A stretch of DNA of 7,805 nucleotides from Bacteroidaceae bacterium (GTDB taxonomy: Bacteria > Bacteroidota > Bacteroidia > Bacteroidales > Bacteroidaceae): the NCBI GenBank assembly GCA_017548225.1, contig JAFYMV010000249.1, positions 1 through 7,805 of the forward strand. The letters are read 5' to 3'. A program made the position numbers and the translations under genes. How positions within the stretch are numbered: position 1 is the stretch's first letter; every line of letters starts with the position of its first letter. Below the pieces are notes generated by a model, which worked only from the letters and a program-made list of their open reading frames with translations, searched no databases and was not told the origin of the DNA. Positions 1-5,974 of this stretch are shown here, piece by piece.

Positions 1-783
1 CTCACCATCGCTGGCAGCGACTCGGGTGGGGGAGCAGGCATACAAGCCGATATCAAGAGCATATCGGCCAATGGGTGCTTTGCTACATCAGTTATCACGG
101 CCATTACGGCACAAAATACGCTCGGTGTAAATGCTATAGAGGGATTGTCTGTTGACATCATCGAAAAGCAGATTGATGCCGTGCTCAGCGATATCGGTGC
201 CGACTGTGTGAAGATAGGTATGCTCCACGCTACCGAAGTGGTACATTGCGTAGCCCGCATGCTCCGTAAGTATGGAATTACTGATATTGTGCTCGACCCA
301 GTGATGGTATCTACCTCTGGGCACAAACTTCTCGAAGATAGTGCCATCGAGGCGCTCAAGAGCGAACTGATACCGATGGCGCGTGTCATCACACCCAATA
401 TTCCTGAAGCGGAGGTATTGCTTGGCGAGAATATCAGCAAGCAAGACGAACTGCCTGATGCGGCACGCCGACTAGCAGATAAGTATGGCATATCGGTACT
501 CCTCAAGGCCGGACACCTCATCAATGACGAACTCATTGACATCTTCTACAATCGGGAGTCGGGAGAAACCATCGAACTTCATGCACGCCACATTAACACC
601 CGCAACACTCACGGTACGGGCTGTACACTCTCGTCGGCTTTTGCCGCCCAGCTTGCCAAAGGGCTATCACTCACCGAAGCGGCACACGCTGCAAAGCACT
701 ACATCGACCAAGCCATTATCCACGGAGCACACTATGAGATAGGGCATGGGCATGGGCCGGTAGCACATTTTATCAAGTTGTGA
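1..783 (+). CDS. thiD: Hydroxymethylpyrimidine/phosphomethylpyrimidine kinase ThiD (5' end cut by window)
   Basis: ThiD phosphorylates 4-amino-5-hydroxymethyl-2-methylpyrimidine and then its monophosphate, giving the pyrimidine diphosphate used for thiamine phosphate synthesis in the cytoplasm. The frame is open from base 1 and gives 260 residues before the TGA at 781-783. It begins LTIAGSDSGGGAGIQADIKS, the ribokinase-fold N-terminal substrate loop. Later come KIGML, TPNIPEAEVLLG, and the anion-hole/catalytic segment NTHGTGC at window residues 202-208, with the family cysteine at 208. The C-terminus GHGHGPVAHF is also typical. E. coli ThiD is about 266 residues, so only some 5-10 N-terminal residues lie outside the window. 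A TTG at 145 is not the start, because conserved ThiD sequence continues upstream of it. The gene converges on the DUF2851 gene. Any TPP riboswitch would lie outside the window. Confidence 0.96.
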   Translation, partial: LTIAGSDSGGGAGIQADIKSISANGCFATSVITAITAQNTLGVNAIEGLSVDIIEKQIDAVLSDIGADCVKIGMLHATEVVHCVARMLRKYGITDIVLDPVMVSTSGHKLLEDSAIEALKSELIPMARVITPNIPEAEVLLGENISKQDELPDAARRLADKYGISVLLKAGHLINDELIDIFYNRESGETIELHARHINTRNTHGTGCTLSSAFAAQLAKGLSLTEAAHAAKHYIDQAIIHGAHYEIGHGHGPVAHFIKL

Positions 784-801
784 GTTATGAGCAATGAGTA
801 A
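781..801. repeat. Three degenerate heptamers at the thiD/DUF2851 convergent junction
   Basis: Three units in a row, TGAGTTA, TGAGCAA and TGAGTAA, have a period of exactly seven. The first unit contains the thiD stop codon. The last runs into the 12-base perfect palindrome GAGTAATTACTC (796-807), which covers the DUF2851 stop codon at 802-804. No classical terminator with a T-run is visible between the two genes, so this short block is all that separates the converging transcripts. Confidence 0.55.
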
Positions 802-2121
802 TTACTCCTTTACACCATACTCCCTCTTCAAGTATTCGTAACCGATGCGGCAGCGCAGGCAGTCGCGTCGGTCGCAATACTGCTTTTTCAGTTGGATGAG
901 GGCTTGGCTATCGGCAGCATGCTTTGCCAAGATGCCACAATCGGCCCAGCCACGAATGATATAGTTGTTCTCTGCTTTCAACTGCTCGAGCAAGGCCACT
1001 GCCTGCTCGCAGTGCTGCTCACTGTCTTTGCGGCGGCCATAGCTGTAGTAGAAAGGAGCTACGGAATTGATGAGCAATAGCGTAACGGTGCTGTCGGTAA
1101 CGCGCTTTTTTATCGGAGCCGATGTAGTGGAAGAGAACACATAATGCGTATCCCAATACTCCGAAGTACCCACACGAAGCAGCTCAGTGAGTGCCGTGCG
1201 GTCTGCAGCATTCAATAGTCGCGACACGCTGATACGGCGCTCATGGTAGAGCATGGCCAACTGTGCCAAGCGTACATGAGGGAAGTTTGCCGGGCGCATG
1301 CCGAGCAATCGCCATGCAGTATGGTCCATAGGCTGCAAACCGAATTTGTGTGCAAGGAAGGTATACTCTTTCTTCAGCGATTGGAAATAGGTATCCTGCG
1401 CCAATGCCTCGTGATAATATGAGGGTACAGCATCCTCTTCGAGCAAGCCCGCCTGTCCGAAGAACAGCGCCTCCACCTGCAACAAGTTATCAGCATGCTT
1501 GTCTACTGCACGGAAGGGCATACGCCGCGCCCACTTCTCATAGGCATCGCCATTGGTGCCAAAGCCAAAGTTGCGGGCAAGGGTAGAGAAGAGCGCATCG
1601 TCCCAGTTCTTGTCGTGTGCCTCGTAGCGCTCAGCAATCTGCGCAGCACGCATATCGAGCCGCTCATAGAGCAGCGAAGACATGTAGCTATGCACTACCA
1701 GATTGCTTAATTCCGGTATCACACGATAGCAGGGAGGATAATGGTCCGTCTTGCGCAGTTCGTCGTAGTTGCTGACGATATGGGCAGGCACCTCAAGTTG
1801 CAGCTGCGGTATGGGCGTTTCATCTGTACGCAACACCTCTCGATCAGCATCAGCAACGACATGCAACACTACCGAGTCGTACCGCTTATTCGTGTCGTGC
1901 CCATGCAAGTACCAATCTGAAGCCTTGCCATGAATCTCCACATTGCCCACCCACAGTGTACCGCCAATCTTTACTTTGGCATTGAAGAAGTCAGGTCCAT
2001 CGTTGCGATTTTCCATACCAGGATGTACCACCTCCACCTCTTGCCCATCGGTAGTGAGTAGCGTTGTGAGCGGAAACAGTCGATGTTTCCAAACATATCG
2101 TACCAATTCTTCCATAGCCAT
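802..2121 (-). CDS. DUF2851 family protein
   Basis: A 439-residue protein of a family common in Bacteroidetes; its function is unknown to me. Family-like segments are the N-terminal EELVRYVWKHRLF and the block at residues 41-89. That block holds D41-G-P-D44, G59-N-V-E62-I-H64, SDW at 68-70, HGH at 73-75 and LHVV at 86-89. The middle is largely helical. The C-terminus carries C416, C421 and C424 (a CxxxxCxxC pattern) followed by RIGYEYLK, plus C395 further up; this could bind metal, which is inference. No signal peptide or membrane segment is seen, so it is probably cytoplasmic. Two ATGs lie two codons apart (2121 and 2115). The second has AAGG seven bases upstream and may be the true start. 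The ICMT-like gene ends 70 bases upstream, so co-transcription is plausible. Only a poor promoter-like box is visible in that gap. Confidence 0.88.
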   Translation of the reverse strand: MAMEELVRYVWKHRLFPLTTLLTTDGQEVEVVHPGMENRNDGPDFFNAKVKIGGTLWVGNVEIHGKASDWYLHGHDTNKRYDSVVLHVVADADREVLRTDETPIPQLQLEVPAHIVSNYDELRKTDHYPPCYRVIPELSNLVVHSYMSSLLYERLDMRAAQIAERYEAHDKNWDDALFSTLARNFGFGTNGDAYEKWARRMPFRAVDKHADNLLQVEALFFGQAGLLEEDAVPSYYHEALAQDTYFQSLKKEYTFLAHKFGLQPMDHTAWRLLGMRPANFPHVRLAQLAMLYHERRISVSRLLNAADRTALTELLRVGTSEYWDTHYVFSSTTSAPIKKRVTDSTVTLLLINSVAPFYYSYGRRKDSEQHCEQAVALLEQLKAENNYIIRGWADCGILAKHAADSQALIQLKKQYCDRRDCLRCRIGYEYLKREYGVKE

Positions 2122-2191
2122 GCCTTAAATGATAAGACAAATTACGCAATAAAAAACAATATCTGCAAGTAAGCGTCTACGATAATTACAA

Positions 2192-2857
2192 TTACCACAC
2201 CCACGGCACCATGCGATAGCGCACGCGCTTCGTATAGTCGGTATATCCGGGCAATCCTTGATGCAATACCTGCTCCTCATTCTTGATGCGTATCATCAAC
2301 AGCAGCACACAGGGCGACATCACCAGCAATGCCCACCACGAGCCAAGTACAAGGGGAATAGCAAGGTAGAGCAGAGTAACAGCAAAGTACATCGGATGGC
2401 GTACAATGCCATATAAGCCCGTATCAATGACACGCTGCCCCTCTTGCACCTCCACCACACGCGACAGGTATACATTCTCGCGCAACACCTCGCCATAGAG
2501 CGCATAGCCCACAAGGAGCACAACAGAAGAGATGATGACTACAGCGTTTGACACATGACTCCACCCGAAGCGGTAGTCTAGTCCAGCCACGATGAACGAA
2601 GCCACAAGCAGCAGTCCCGATAGTGCCACCACACCCTTTTGCTCCTTCTCGCGCTCCTTCATCTCCAAGCGCTTGCGCAGCAGTTCGGGATTCTTTATAA
2701 ATAGTACCACCCCCATGATAAGGATAGGCACAAAGAGTAAACCAATGAAAAGCCACGCCCCACGATAAGCCAATGTACCCGCTGGAACAAAGAGCATAGC
2801 TCCTGTGATGAGCAGCCCGCACAAGAAGGCGACCAAAGTCTTGAGCAATAGTTTCAT
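2192..2857 (-). CDS. Isoprenylcysteine carboxyl methyltransferase-like integral membrane protein
   Basis: A 221-residue membrane protein with hydrophobic segments near residues 6-26, 33-53, 76-94, 104-124 and 157-189. The diagnostic part is the C-terminal half: DTGLYGIVRHPMY at 145-157, a hydrophobic hairpin, then R190-IKNEE and GYTDYTKRVRYRMVPWVW. The RHPMY motif and the downstream glutamates form the S-adenosylmethionine-binding site in the ICMT/PEMT/NnrU-like membrane methyltransferase superfamily. Bacteria generally lack the prenylated CaaX proteins used by eukaryotic ICMT, so the substrate (a lipid or other small hydrophobic molecule) is unknown. The basic, charged loop at residues 61-75 probably faces the cytoplasm. 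The gene lies between the trmH-like gene (76 bases upstream) and DUF2851 (70 bases downstream) on the same strand. No promoter of its own is obvious. Confidence 0.88.
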   Translation of the reverse strand: MKLLLKTLVAFLCGLLITGAMLFVPAGTLAYRGAWLFIGLLFVPILIMGVVLFIKNPELLRKRLEMKEREKEQKGVVALSGLLLVASFIVAGLDYRFGWSHVSNAVVIISSVVLLVGYALYGEVLRENVYLSRVVEVQEGQRVIDTGLYGIVRHPMYFAVTLLYLAIPLVLGSWWALLVMSPCVLLLMIRIKNEEQVLHQGLPGYTDYTKRVRYRMVPWVW

Positions 2858-2892
2858 AGCATCTTTAATTTATGAGATGTGGGCAATAAGCT

Positions 2893-2933
2893 AACATACA
2901 ATGGCCAACTGCTAATAGCCAACAGCCAATAAG
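2893..2933. repeat. Degenerate heptamer tract between the trmH-like and ICMT-like genes
   Basis: Consecutive seven-base units AACATAC, AATGGCC, AACTGCT, AATAGCC and AACAGCC, then a partial AATAAG, follow a consensus near AAYNGCC. The tract fills most of the 76-base gap and abuts the trmH-like stop codon. It has no strong hairpin and no T-run, so it is not a normal intrinsic terminator. Confidence 0.6.
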
Positions 2934-3467
2934 TTACTCTATTAACAACTGGCGTGCAAACTCCCAAATGACAATGCCTGCCGTCACCGACACATTGAGC
3001 GAGTGCTTGGTACCATATTGAGGCAGCTCTATACATCCATCGCTCATATCTACCACCTCTTGCTGCACGCCCTTCACCTCATTGCCAAAGATAACGGCAT
3101 ATTTCTTACCTTTCTCCAAGCGAAGTTCTTGCAGTGCGATGCTCCCTTGCACCTGCTCTATGGACAGCACGGTGTAGCCCTCACGATGCAGCTGCTCCAC
3201 TGCCTCGCGCGTATCCTTGAAGTATTGCCATGCCACCGAGTCTTCGGCTCCGAGTGCTGTCTTATGAATCTCTGCTGAAGGTGGGGTAGCAGTAACTCCA
3301 CAAAGGTATATACACTCCACACGATAGGCATCAGAGGTGCGAAATACAGAGCCCACATTGTGCAGACTGCGTACATTATCAAGTACCACCACGAAAGGCA
3401 CCTTATCAGCCTCACGATAGTCCGCCACATTCATACGGTTCAGTTCAAGGATACCAAGCTTCTTCAT
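2934..3467 (-). CDS. SpoU/TrmH family RNA 2'-O-methyltransferase
   Basis: A 177-residue SPOUT-class enzyme that methylates ribose 2'-OH in tRNA or rRNA using S-adenosylmethionine. All three family motifs are present. Motif 1 is N37-VGSVFRTSDA with its catalytic arginine, motif 2 is FGNEVKGV at 127-134, and motif 3 is ELPQYGTKHSLNVSVTAG from 147. Together they form the trefoil-knot cofactor site. The protein is near the minimal size for the family and has no added RNA-binding domain, so its target (for example tRNA position 18 or an rRNA site) cannot be assigned. The start chosen is the ATG at 3465-3467, giving MKKLGILELNRMN. The frame stays open upstream to 3602, but that extension is translated repeat DNA and contains the -7 promoter box. 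The gene probably leads a unit with the ICMT-like and DUF2851 genes. Confidence 0.93.
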   Translation of the reverse strand: MKKLGILELNRMNVADYREADKVPFVVVLDNVRSLHNVGSVFRTSDAYRVECIYLCGVTATPPSAEIHKTALGAEDSVAWQYFKDTREAVEQLHREGYTVLSIEQVQGSIALQELRLEKGKKYAVIFGNEVKGVQQEVVDMSDGCIELPQYGTKHSLNVSVTAGIVIWEFARQLLIE

Positions 3468-3487
3468 GATTGTTCTATAATTTATTG

Positions 3488-3521
3488 CAAAGATACGAAC
3501 AAGTGAGCGAAAAATGCCAAG
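3488..3521 (-). promoter_or_regulatory. Proximal promoter-like element for the trmH-like gene, inside repeat module 1
   Basis: On the minus strand, positions 3488-3495 read TATCTTTG, a full match to the Bacteroidetes -7 box TAnnTTTG. It lies 20 bases before the chosen ATG. The upstream -33 box is poor: TTGG or CTTG at a spacing of 21-22. The implied leader would be very short. Confidence 0.4.
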
Positions 3522-3571
3522 CTTGCTTAAGCATTTCTCACAGCGAACGAAAGTATCTTCGCGATTTATCG

Positions 3572-3603
3572 CAAAGATACGGATAAGCGAGTGAATAAAC
3601 AAT
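3572..3603 (-). promoter_or_regulatory. Distal promoter-like element for the trmH-like gene, inside repeat module 2
   Basis: On the minus strand, ATTG (3600-3603) is followed after 20 bases by TATCTTTG (3572-3579). This fits the Bacteroidetes promoter form with one mismatch in the -33 box. It would produce a leader of about 100 bases running through repeat module 1, which can fold. It is the better of the two candidates for the trmH-like gene. Confidence 0.45.
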
Positions 3604-3760
3604 GCTTGGATTAAGAAAGCTTGCTTGCTATAATCTAGGTTTTGATTTATTCACAGCGAGCGAAAGTATCTAAACGACGAAGTCGTAAAGATACGAACAA
3701 GCGAGCGAAAGTATCTAAACGGTTTACCATAAAGGTACAAAAAAGACTTTCTTAACAATA

Positions 3761-3792
3761 TAAAAATACCTGACATGGGCATGTCAGGTATT
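3761..3792 (-). terminator. Intrinsic terminator of the PepSY-like gene
   Basis: A perfect 12-base-pair stem (3765-3776 with 3781-3792) closes a GGGC loop. It is followed on the minus strand by the T-rich tail TTTTTATATT. It lies 18 bases past the PepSY-like stop codon and separates that transcript from the repeat tract and the trmH-like gene. Confidence 0.88.
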
Positions 3793-3810
3793 CGTTACTT
3801 TACAAACTAT

Positions 3811-4245
3811 TTAGTCTATATCGATAAGCTGTAAGTTCTTGTTGAAGGTGAGCTCTACACGATTGCTCAGCTGCACATCTATTTCGCGGTGGTCGCGCTC
3901 GATCTTGGTAACTTGAGCATCGGGGTAGCGAGCCTCGACAACTTTGGTTATGGCGCTGGGGACAATACCTGCGGGAACAGGGTGAGTGCTACAATCCACT
4001 TCGGTCCAGTTGCCCTTGCGGTCAAACTCCACTTTGTATCCATTGGTAAAGATGACATCGTAGTTCAGCTCCGTCACATCAGTCTCTTTATGAACTAATG
4101 AAATCTCCATTTCAGGGAAATAGGTAGAGAGGAAAGTCTTGGCCTTCTCGGGCAGTTGCTCCTGAAGAATGGACAAATAGTTATCGGCACAAGCAGTAGC
4201 CACTAAAGCACATACACACGCAAGGGTAAGAAAAATCTTTTTCAT
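3811..4245 (-). CDS. Exported PepSY-like domain protein
   Basis: A 144-residue protein with a clear Sec signal peptide: MKK, a hydrophobic core to about residue 18, and a likely signal peptidase I cut after ACA at residue 20. C19 could instead be a lipidation cysteine, but the preceding ATA is a poor lipobox. The mature part shows two similar alpha-beta halves, about 28-85 and 92-144. Each has a helix ending in YFPE or RYPDA, then strands (YDVIFTNGYKVEFDRKGNW; VELTFNKNLQLIDID). This is the layout of the periplasmic PepSY-like (DUF2874) proteins abundant in Bacteroidetes, whose role is largely unknown. The start at 4243-4245 gives a normal signal peptide. An in-frame ATG nine codons upstream would put charged residues before it. 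The gene has its own promoter and terminator, so it is probably monocistronic. Confidence 0.87.
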   Translation of the reverse strand: MKKIFLTLACVCALVATACADNYLSILQEQLPEKAKTFLSTYFPEMEISLVHKETDVTELNYDVIFTNGYKVEFDRKGNWTEVDCSTHPVPAGIVPSAITKVVEARYPDAQVTKIERDHREIDVQLSNRVELTFNKNLQLIDID

Positions 4246-4295
4246 AATTTCGTTAGTTTTAGGGTTAAACAATACTTTTTGTTAAAAGCACGCGA

Positions 4296-4326
4296 CAAAG
4301 GTAAAACCAATAATTTGAAAAACAAC
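4296..4326 (-). promoter_or_regulatory. Promoter of the PepSY-like gene
   Basis: On the minus strand, GTTG (4323-4326) is followed after 19 bases by TACCTTTG (4296-4303), a full match to TAnnTTTG with one mismatch in the -33 box. It lies about 50 bases before the ATG, leaving an AT-rich leader of roughly 45 bases. Confidence 0.62.
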
Positions 4327-4374
4327 TTATATATCAAGTTATTTCCAATAGTCTAAATCTATCACCTAATAACG

Positions 4375-4415
4375 AAAAACTATAAAGAGATGTTTACTTG
4401 CGGTACAGGCATCTC
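4375..4415 (-). terminator. Possible intrinsic terminator of the sodium:amino-acid symporter gene
   Basis: A 6-base-pair outer stem, GAGATG/CATCTC (4387-4392 with 4410-4415), and a 3-base-pair inner stem (4395-4397 with 4403-4405) lie just past the symporter stop codon. On the minus strand they are followed by TTTATAGTTTTT. The stem is interrupted, so this is only a fair candidate. Confidence 0.45.
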
Positions 4416-4419
4416 ACAG

Positions 4420-5826
4420 CTACTCCCAGCACTCCACCTCGTGGCGCATAGCTTCGGGCATCTCGTCCTTGCTGAAGGTGGGACTGCTGATACCTTTACG
4501 CTTCTTGGTGGTATAGTCGCGCAATAGCCAGAGCACCTGACGCGAGAGAAGCACGATAGCGATAAGGTTACATATAGTCATCAAGCCCATCGTAACATCA
4601 GCAAAGCTCCAAGCAAGGTCAAGGCTCATCATTGCACCACACATCACCATAGCACCCACAAGCACGCGGTAGATCCATAGGAATATAGGACGGCGACTGA
4701 TGAAGCGAATATTCGACTCGCCATAGTAGTAGTTACCGATAATACTACTGAAAGCAAACAGCAATATAGCAATAGCCACGAACACCGAACCCAGACTACC
4801 TACCTGCTCGGTAAAAGCAGCTTGAGTGAGCTGTATGCCATTGAGCGATGCATCAGACGAAGGGTTGCTCACCAAGATGATGAATGCAGTACAAGTACAG
4901 ATTACCAGAGTATCGGTAAACACGCCGAGCGCCTGGATAAATCCCTGCTTCACGGGGTGCGACACGGTAGCTGTAGCCGCCACATTGGGTGCCGAGCCCA
5001 TGCCCGCCTCATTGCTGAAGAGTCCGCGCTTGATACCCTGCATCACGGCAGCACCCATACCGCCACCTATGGCCTGCTCCCACCCGAAAGCGCTGCGGAA
5101 GATATGGCCCAATACGGCAGGTATTTCAGCGATATTATAGATGACCACACCCAAGGCAAGGATGATGTATCCCACTGCCATGATAGGCACGAGCCAACTG
5201 CTTACCGTAGCTATACGGTGTATACCACCGAAGATGATGACGAGTGTCACCGCCGTAAGCCCTATACCCATCCATGTATGGTCAACGCCAAAGGCATGCT
5301 CCCACGCCGCACAGATGGTATTGCTCTGCACCGAGTTGAAGGCAAAGCCGAAGGTAATGGCGATGAGCACGGCAAAGAGTATACCCATCCAGCGCTTGCC
5401 CAATCCATACTGCATATAGTAGGCAGGTCCACCGATGAACGAATCCTTGTCCTTACGCTTATAGAGCTGTGCCAATGTAGACTCTACAAAGGCATTGACC
5501 GAGCCCAGCAGCGCGATTACCCACATCCAGAACACCGCACCGGCACCACCTACGGCAATGGCTGTAGCCACACCCGCCAAGTTTCCCGTACCCACACGAC
5601 TGGCAATAGATACGGCAAACGCTTGGAACGACGATACCTGACGCTTGCCGTCATCACTTTTGGGAGCACTCTCAGTGAGCAGGCGCACCATCTCGCGCAA
5701 GTTGCGGAACTGCACGCCGCGTGTACGCCAAGTGAAATAGATAGCACACCCTATCAGCATGGCTATGAGGATATAGGTCCATAGCACATCGTTAACAGTA
5801 TTGATGATATTTTGCAAGATTTCCAT
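4420..5826 (-). CDS. Alanine/glycine:sodium symporter, AGCS family
   Basis: A 468-residue inner-membrane transporter that brings in alanine or glycine with Na+. The family signature GGAGAVFWMWVIALLG at residues 93-108 matches the PROSITE Na:alanine symporter pattern at every position. Other family segments are SRVGTGNLAGVATA at 76-89, which contributes to substrate and sodium binding, GGPAYYMQYGLG at 132-143, and RGLFSNEAGMGSAP at 267-280. About ten or eleven hydrophobic segments are visible, and the length is normal for the family. The C-terminal 25-30 residues are charged and cytoplasmic. D- versus L-alanine or glycine preference cannot be read from sequence. The antiporter gene ends 148 bases upstream on the same strand, with inverted octamer repeats in the gap. 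No clear promoter box lies directly before the ATG; the best near-match is TACTTTAG at 5921-5928. Confidence 0.95.
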   Translation of the reverse strand: MEILQNIINTVNDVLWTYILIAMLIGCAIYFTWRTRGVQFRNLREMVRLLTESAPKSDDGKRQVSSFQAFAVSIASRVGTGNLAGVATAIAVGGAGAVFWMWVIALLGSVNAFVESTLAQLYKRKDKDSFIGGPAYYMQYGLGKRWMGILFAVLIAITFGFAFNSVQSNTICAAWEHAFGVDHTWMGIGLTAVTLVIIFGGIHRIATVSSWLVPIMAVGYIILALGVVIYNIAEIPAVLGHIFRSAFGWEQAIGGGMGAAVMQGIKRGLFSNEAGMGSAPNVAATATVSHPVKQGFIQALGVFTDTLVICTCTAFIILVSNPSSDASLNGIQLTQAAFTEQVGSLGSVFVAIAILLFAFSSIIGNYYYGESNIRFISRRPIFLWIYRVLVGAMVMCGAMMSLDLAWSFADVTMGLMTICNLIAIVLLSRQVLWLLRDYTTKKRKGISSPTFSKDEMPEAMRHEVECWE

Positions 5827-5849
5827 ATTTATGATTTATTTTTGTTTTA

Positions 5850-5965
5850 GGAGTTAAGGAGTTTTCGCTTCGCTTAGGAGTGAAGACGATAGTCCATTCG
5901 CGGCTCACGATTTTCATAGTCTAAAGTATTGTCTTTACTTCTTCACTCCTCTACTCCTTTACTCC
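5850..5965. repeat. Inverted arrays of degenerate octamers between the antiporter and symporter genes
   Basis: The right arm is four consecutive octamers on the plus strand: TTTACTTC, TTCACTCC, TCTACTCC and TTTACTCC (5934-5965). The left arm has the complementary form: GGAGTTAA (5850-5857), GGAGTTTT (5858-5865) and, after an 11-base insert, GGAGTGAA (5877-5884). A transcript across the gap could fold into a long imperfect stem with a loop of about 50 bases (5885-5933). The right arm is next to a T8 run on the minus strand (5966-5973), directly after the antiporter stop. Weak attenuation or mRNA stabilisation is possible, but this is inference. Confidence 0.7.
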
Positions 5966-5974
5966 AAAAAAAAC

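Larger units (their letters stand above)
3487..3716. repeat. Three-module inverted-repeat tract upstream of the trmH-like gene
   Basis: Each module starts with a version of AAAGATACGRAYAAGYGAG and ends with a version of CAGCGARCGAAAGTATCT. The outer AGATAC and GTATCT are complementary. Module 1 spans about 3487-3562 (arms 3490-3496 and 3553-3559). Module 2 spans about 3571-3672 (outer arms 3575-3580 and 3666-3671; perfect inner 9-base arms 3591-3599 and 3646-3654). Module 3 is collapsed to about 3686-3716, with its two end motifs fused. A small hairpin, ACGAC-GAA-GTCGT, sits at 3674-3686 between modules 2 and 3. The interiors differ but share AAGCTTGCTT. This fills most of the 343-base gap between the trmH-like and PepSY-like genes. 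No transposase, no ORF of its own and no regular spacers are seen. Confidence 0.8.

Noticed and set aside
88..444. A 118-codon minus-strand ORF inside thiD
   Set aside because: It overlaps conserved thiD coding sequence and shows no domain or start context of its own.
145..783. Short thiD form starting at a TTG codon
   Set aside because: The same frame is open from base 1 and encodes the conserved ThiD N-terminus before this codon.
2122..2191. Separate promoter for the DUF2851 gene
   Set aside because: The only candidate reads GTAATTTG on the minus strand, one base short of the proper TAnnTTTG spacing, with a poor -33 box; co-transcription from upstream is at least as likely.
2424..2822. 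A 132-codon minus-strand ORF in another frame of the ICMT-like gene
   Set aside because: It overlaps a well-supported membrane methyltransferase on the same strand and has a cysteine- and arginine-rich composition typical of frame shadows.
3487..3716. CRISPR array
   Set aside because: The repeats are inverted, differ in length and spacing, number only three, and have no uniform unique spacers or cas genes nearby.
4246..4272. Nine-codon N-terminal extension of the PepSY-like protein
   Set aside because: The downstream start gives a standard signal peptide (MKKIFLTLA); the extension would place polar residues before it, and it lies in the AT-rich leader.
4822..5784. A 320-codon plus-strand ORF opposite the symporter gene
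   Set aside because: It lies entirely antisense to a full-length AGCS gene with a perfect family signature. The translation is rich in H, R, C and T without any domain, as expected for a shadow frame.
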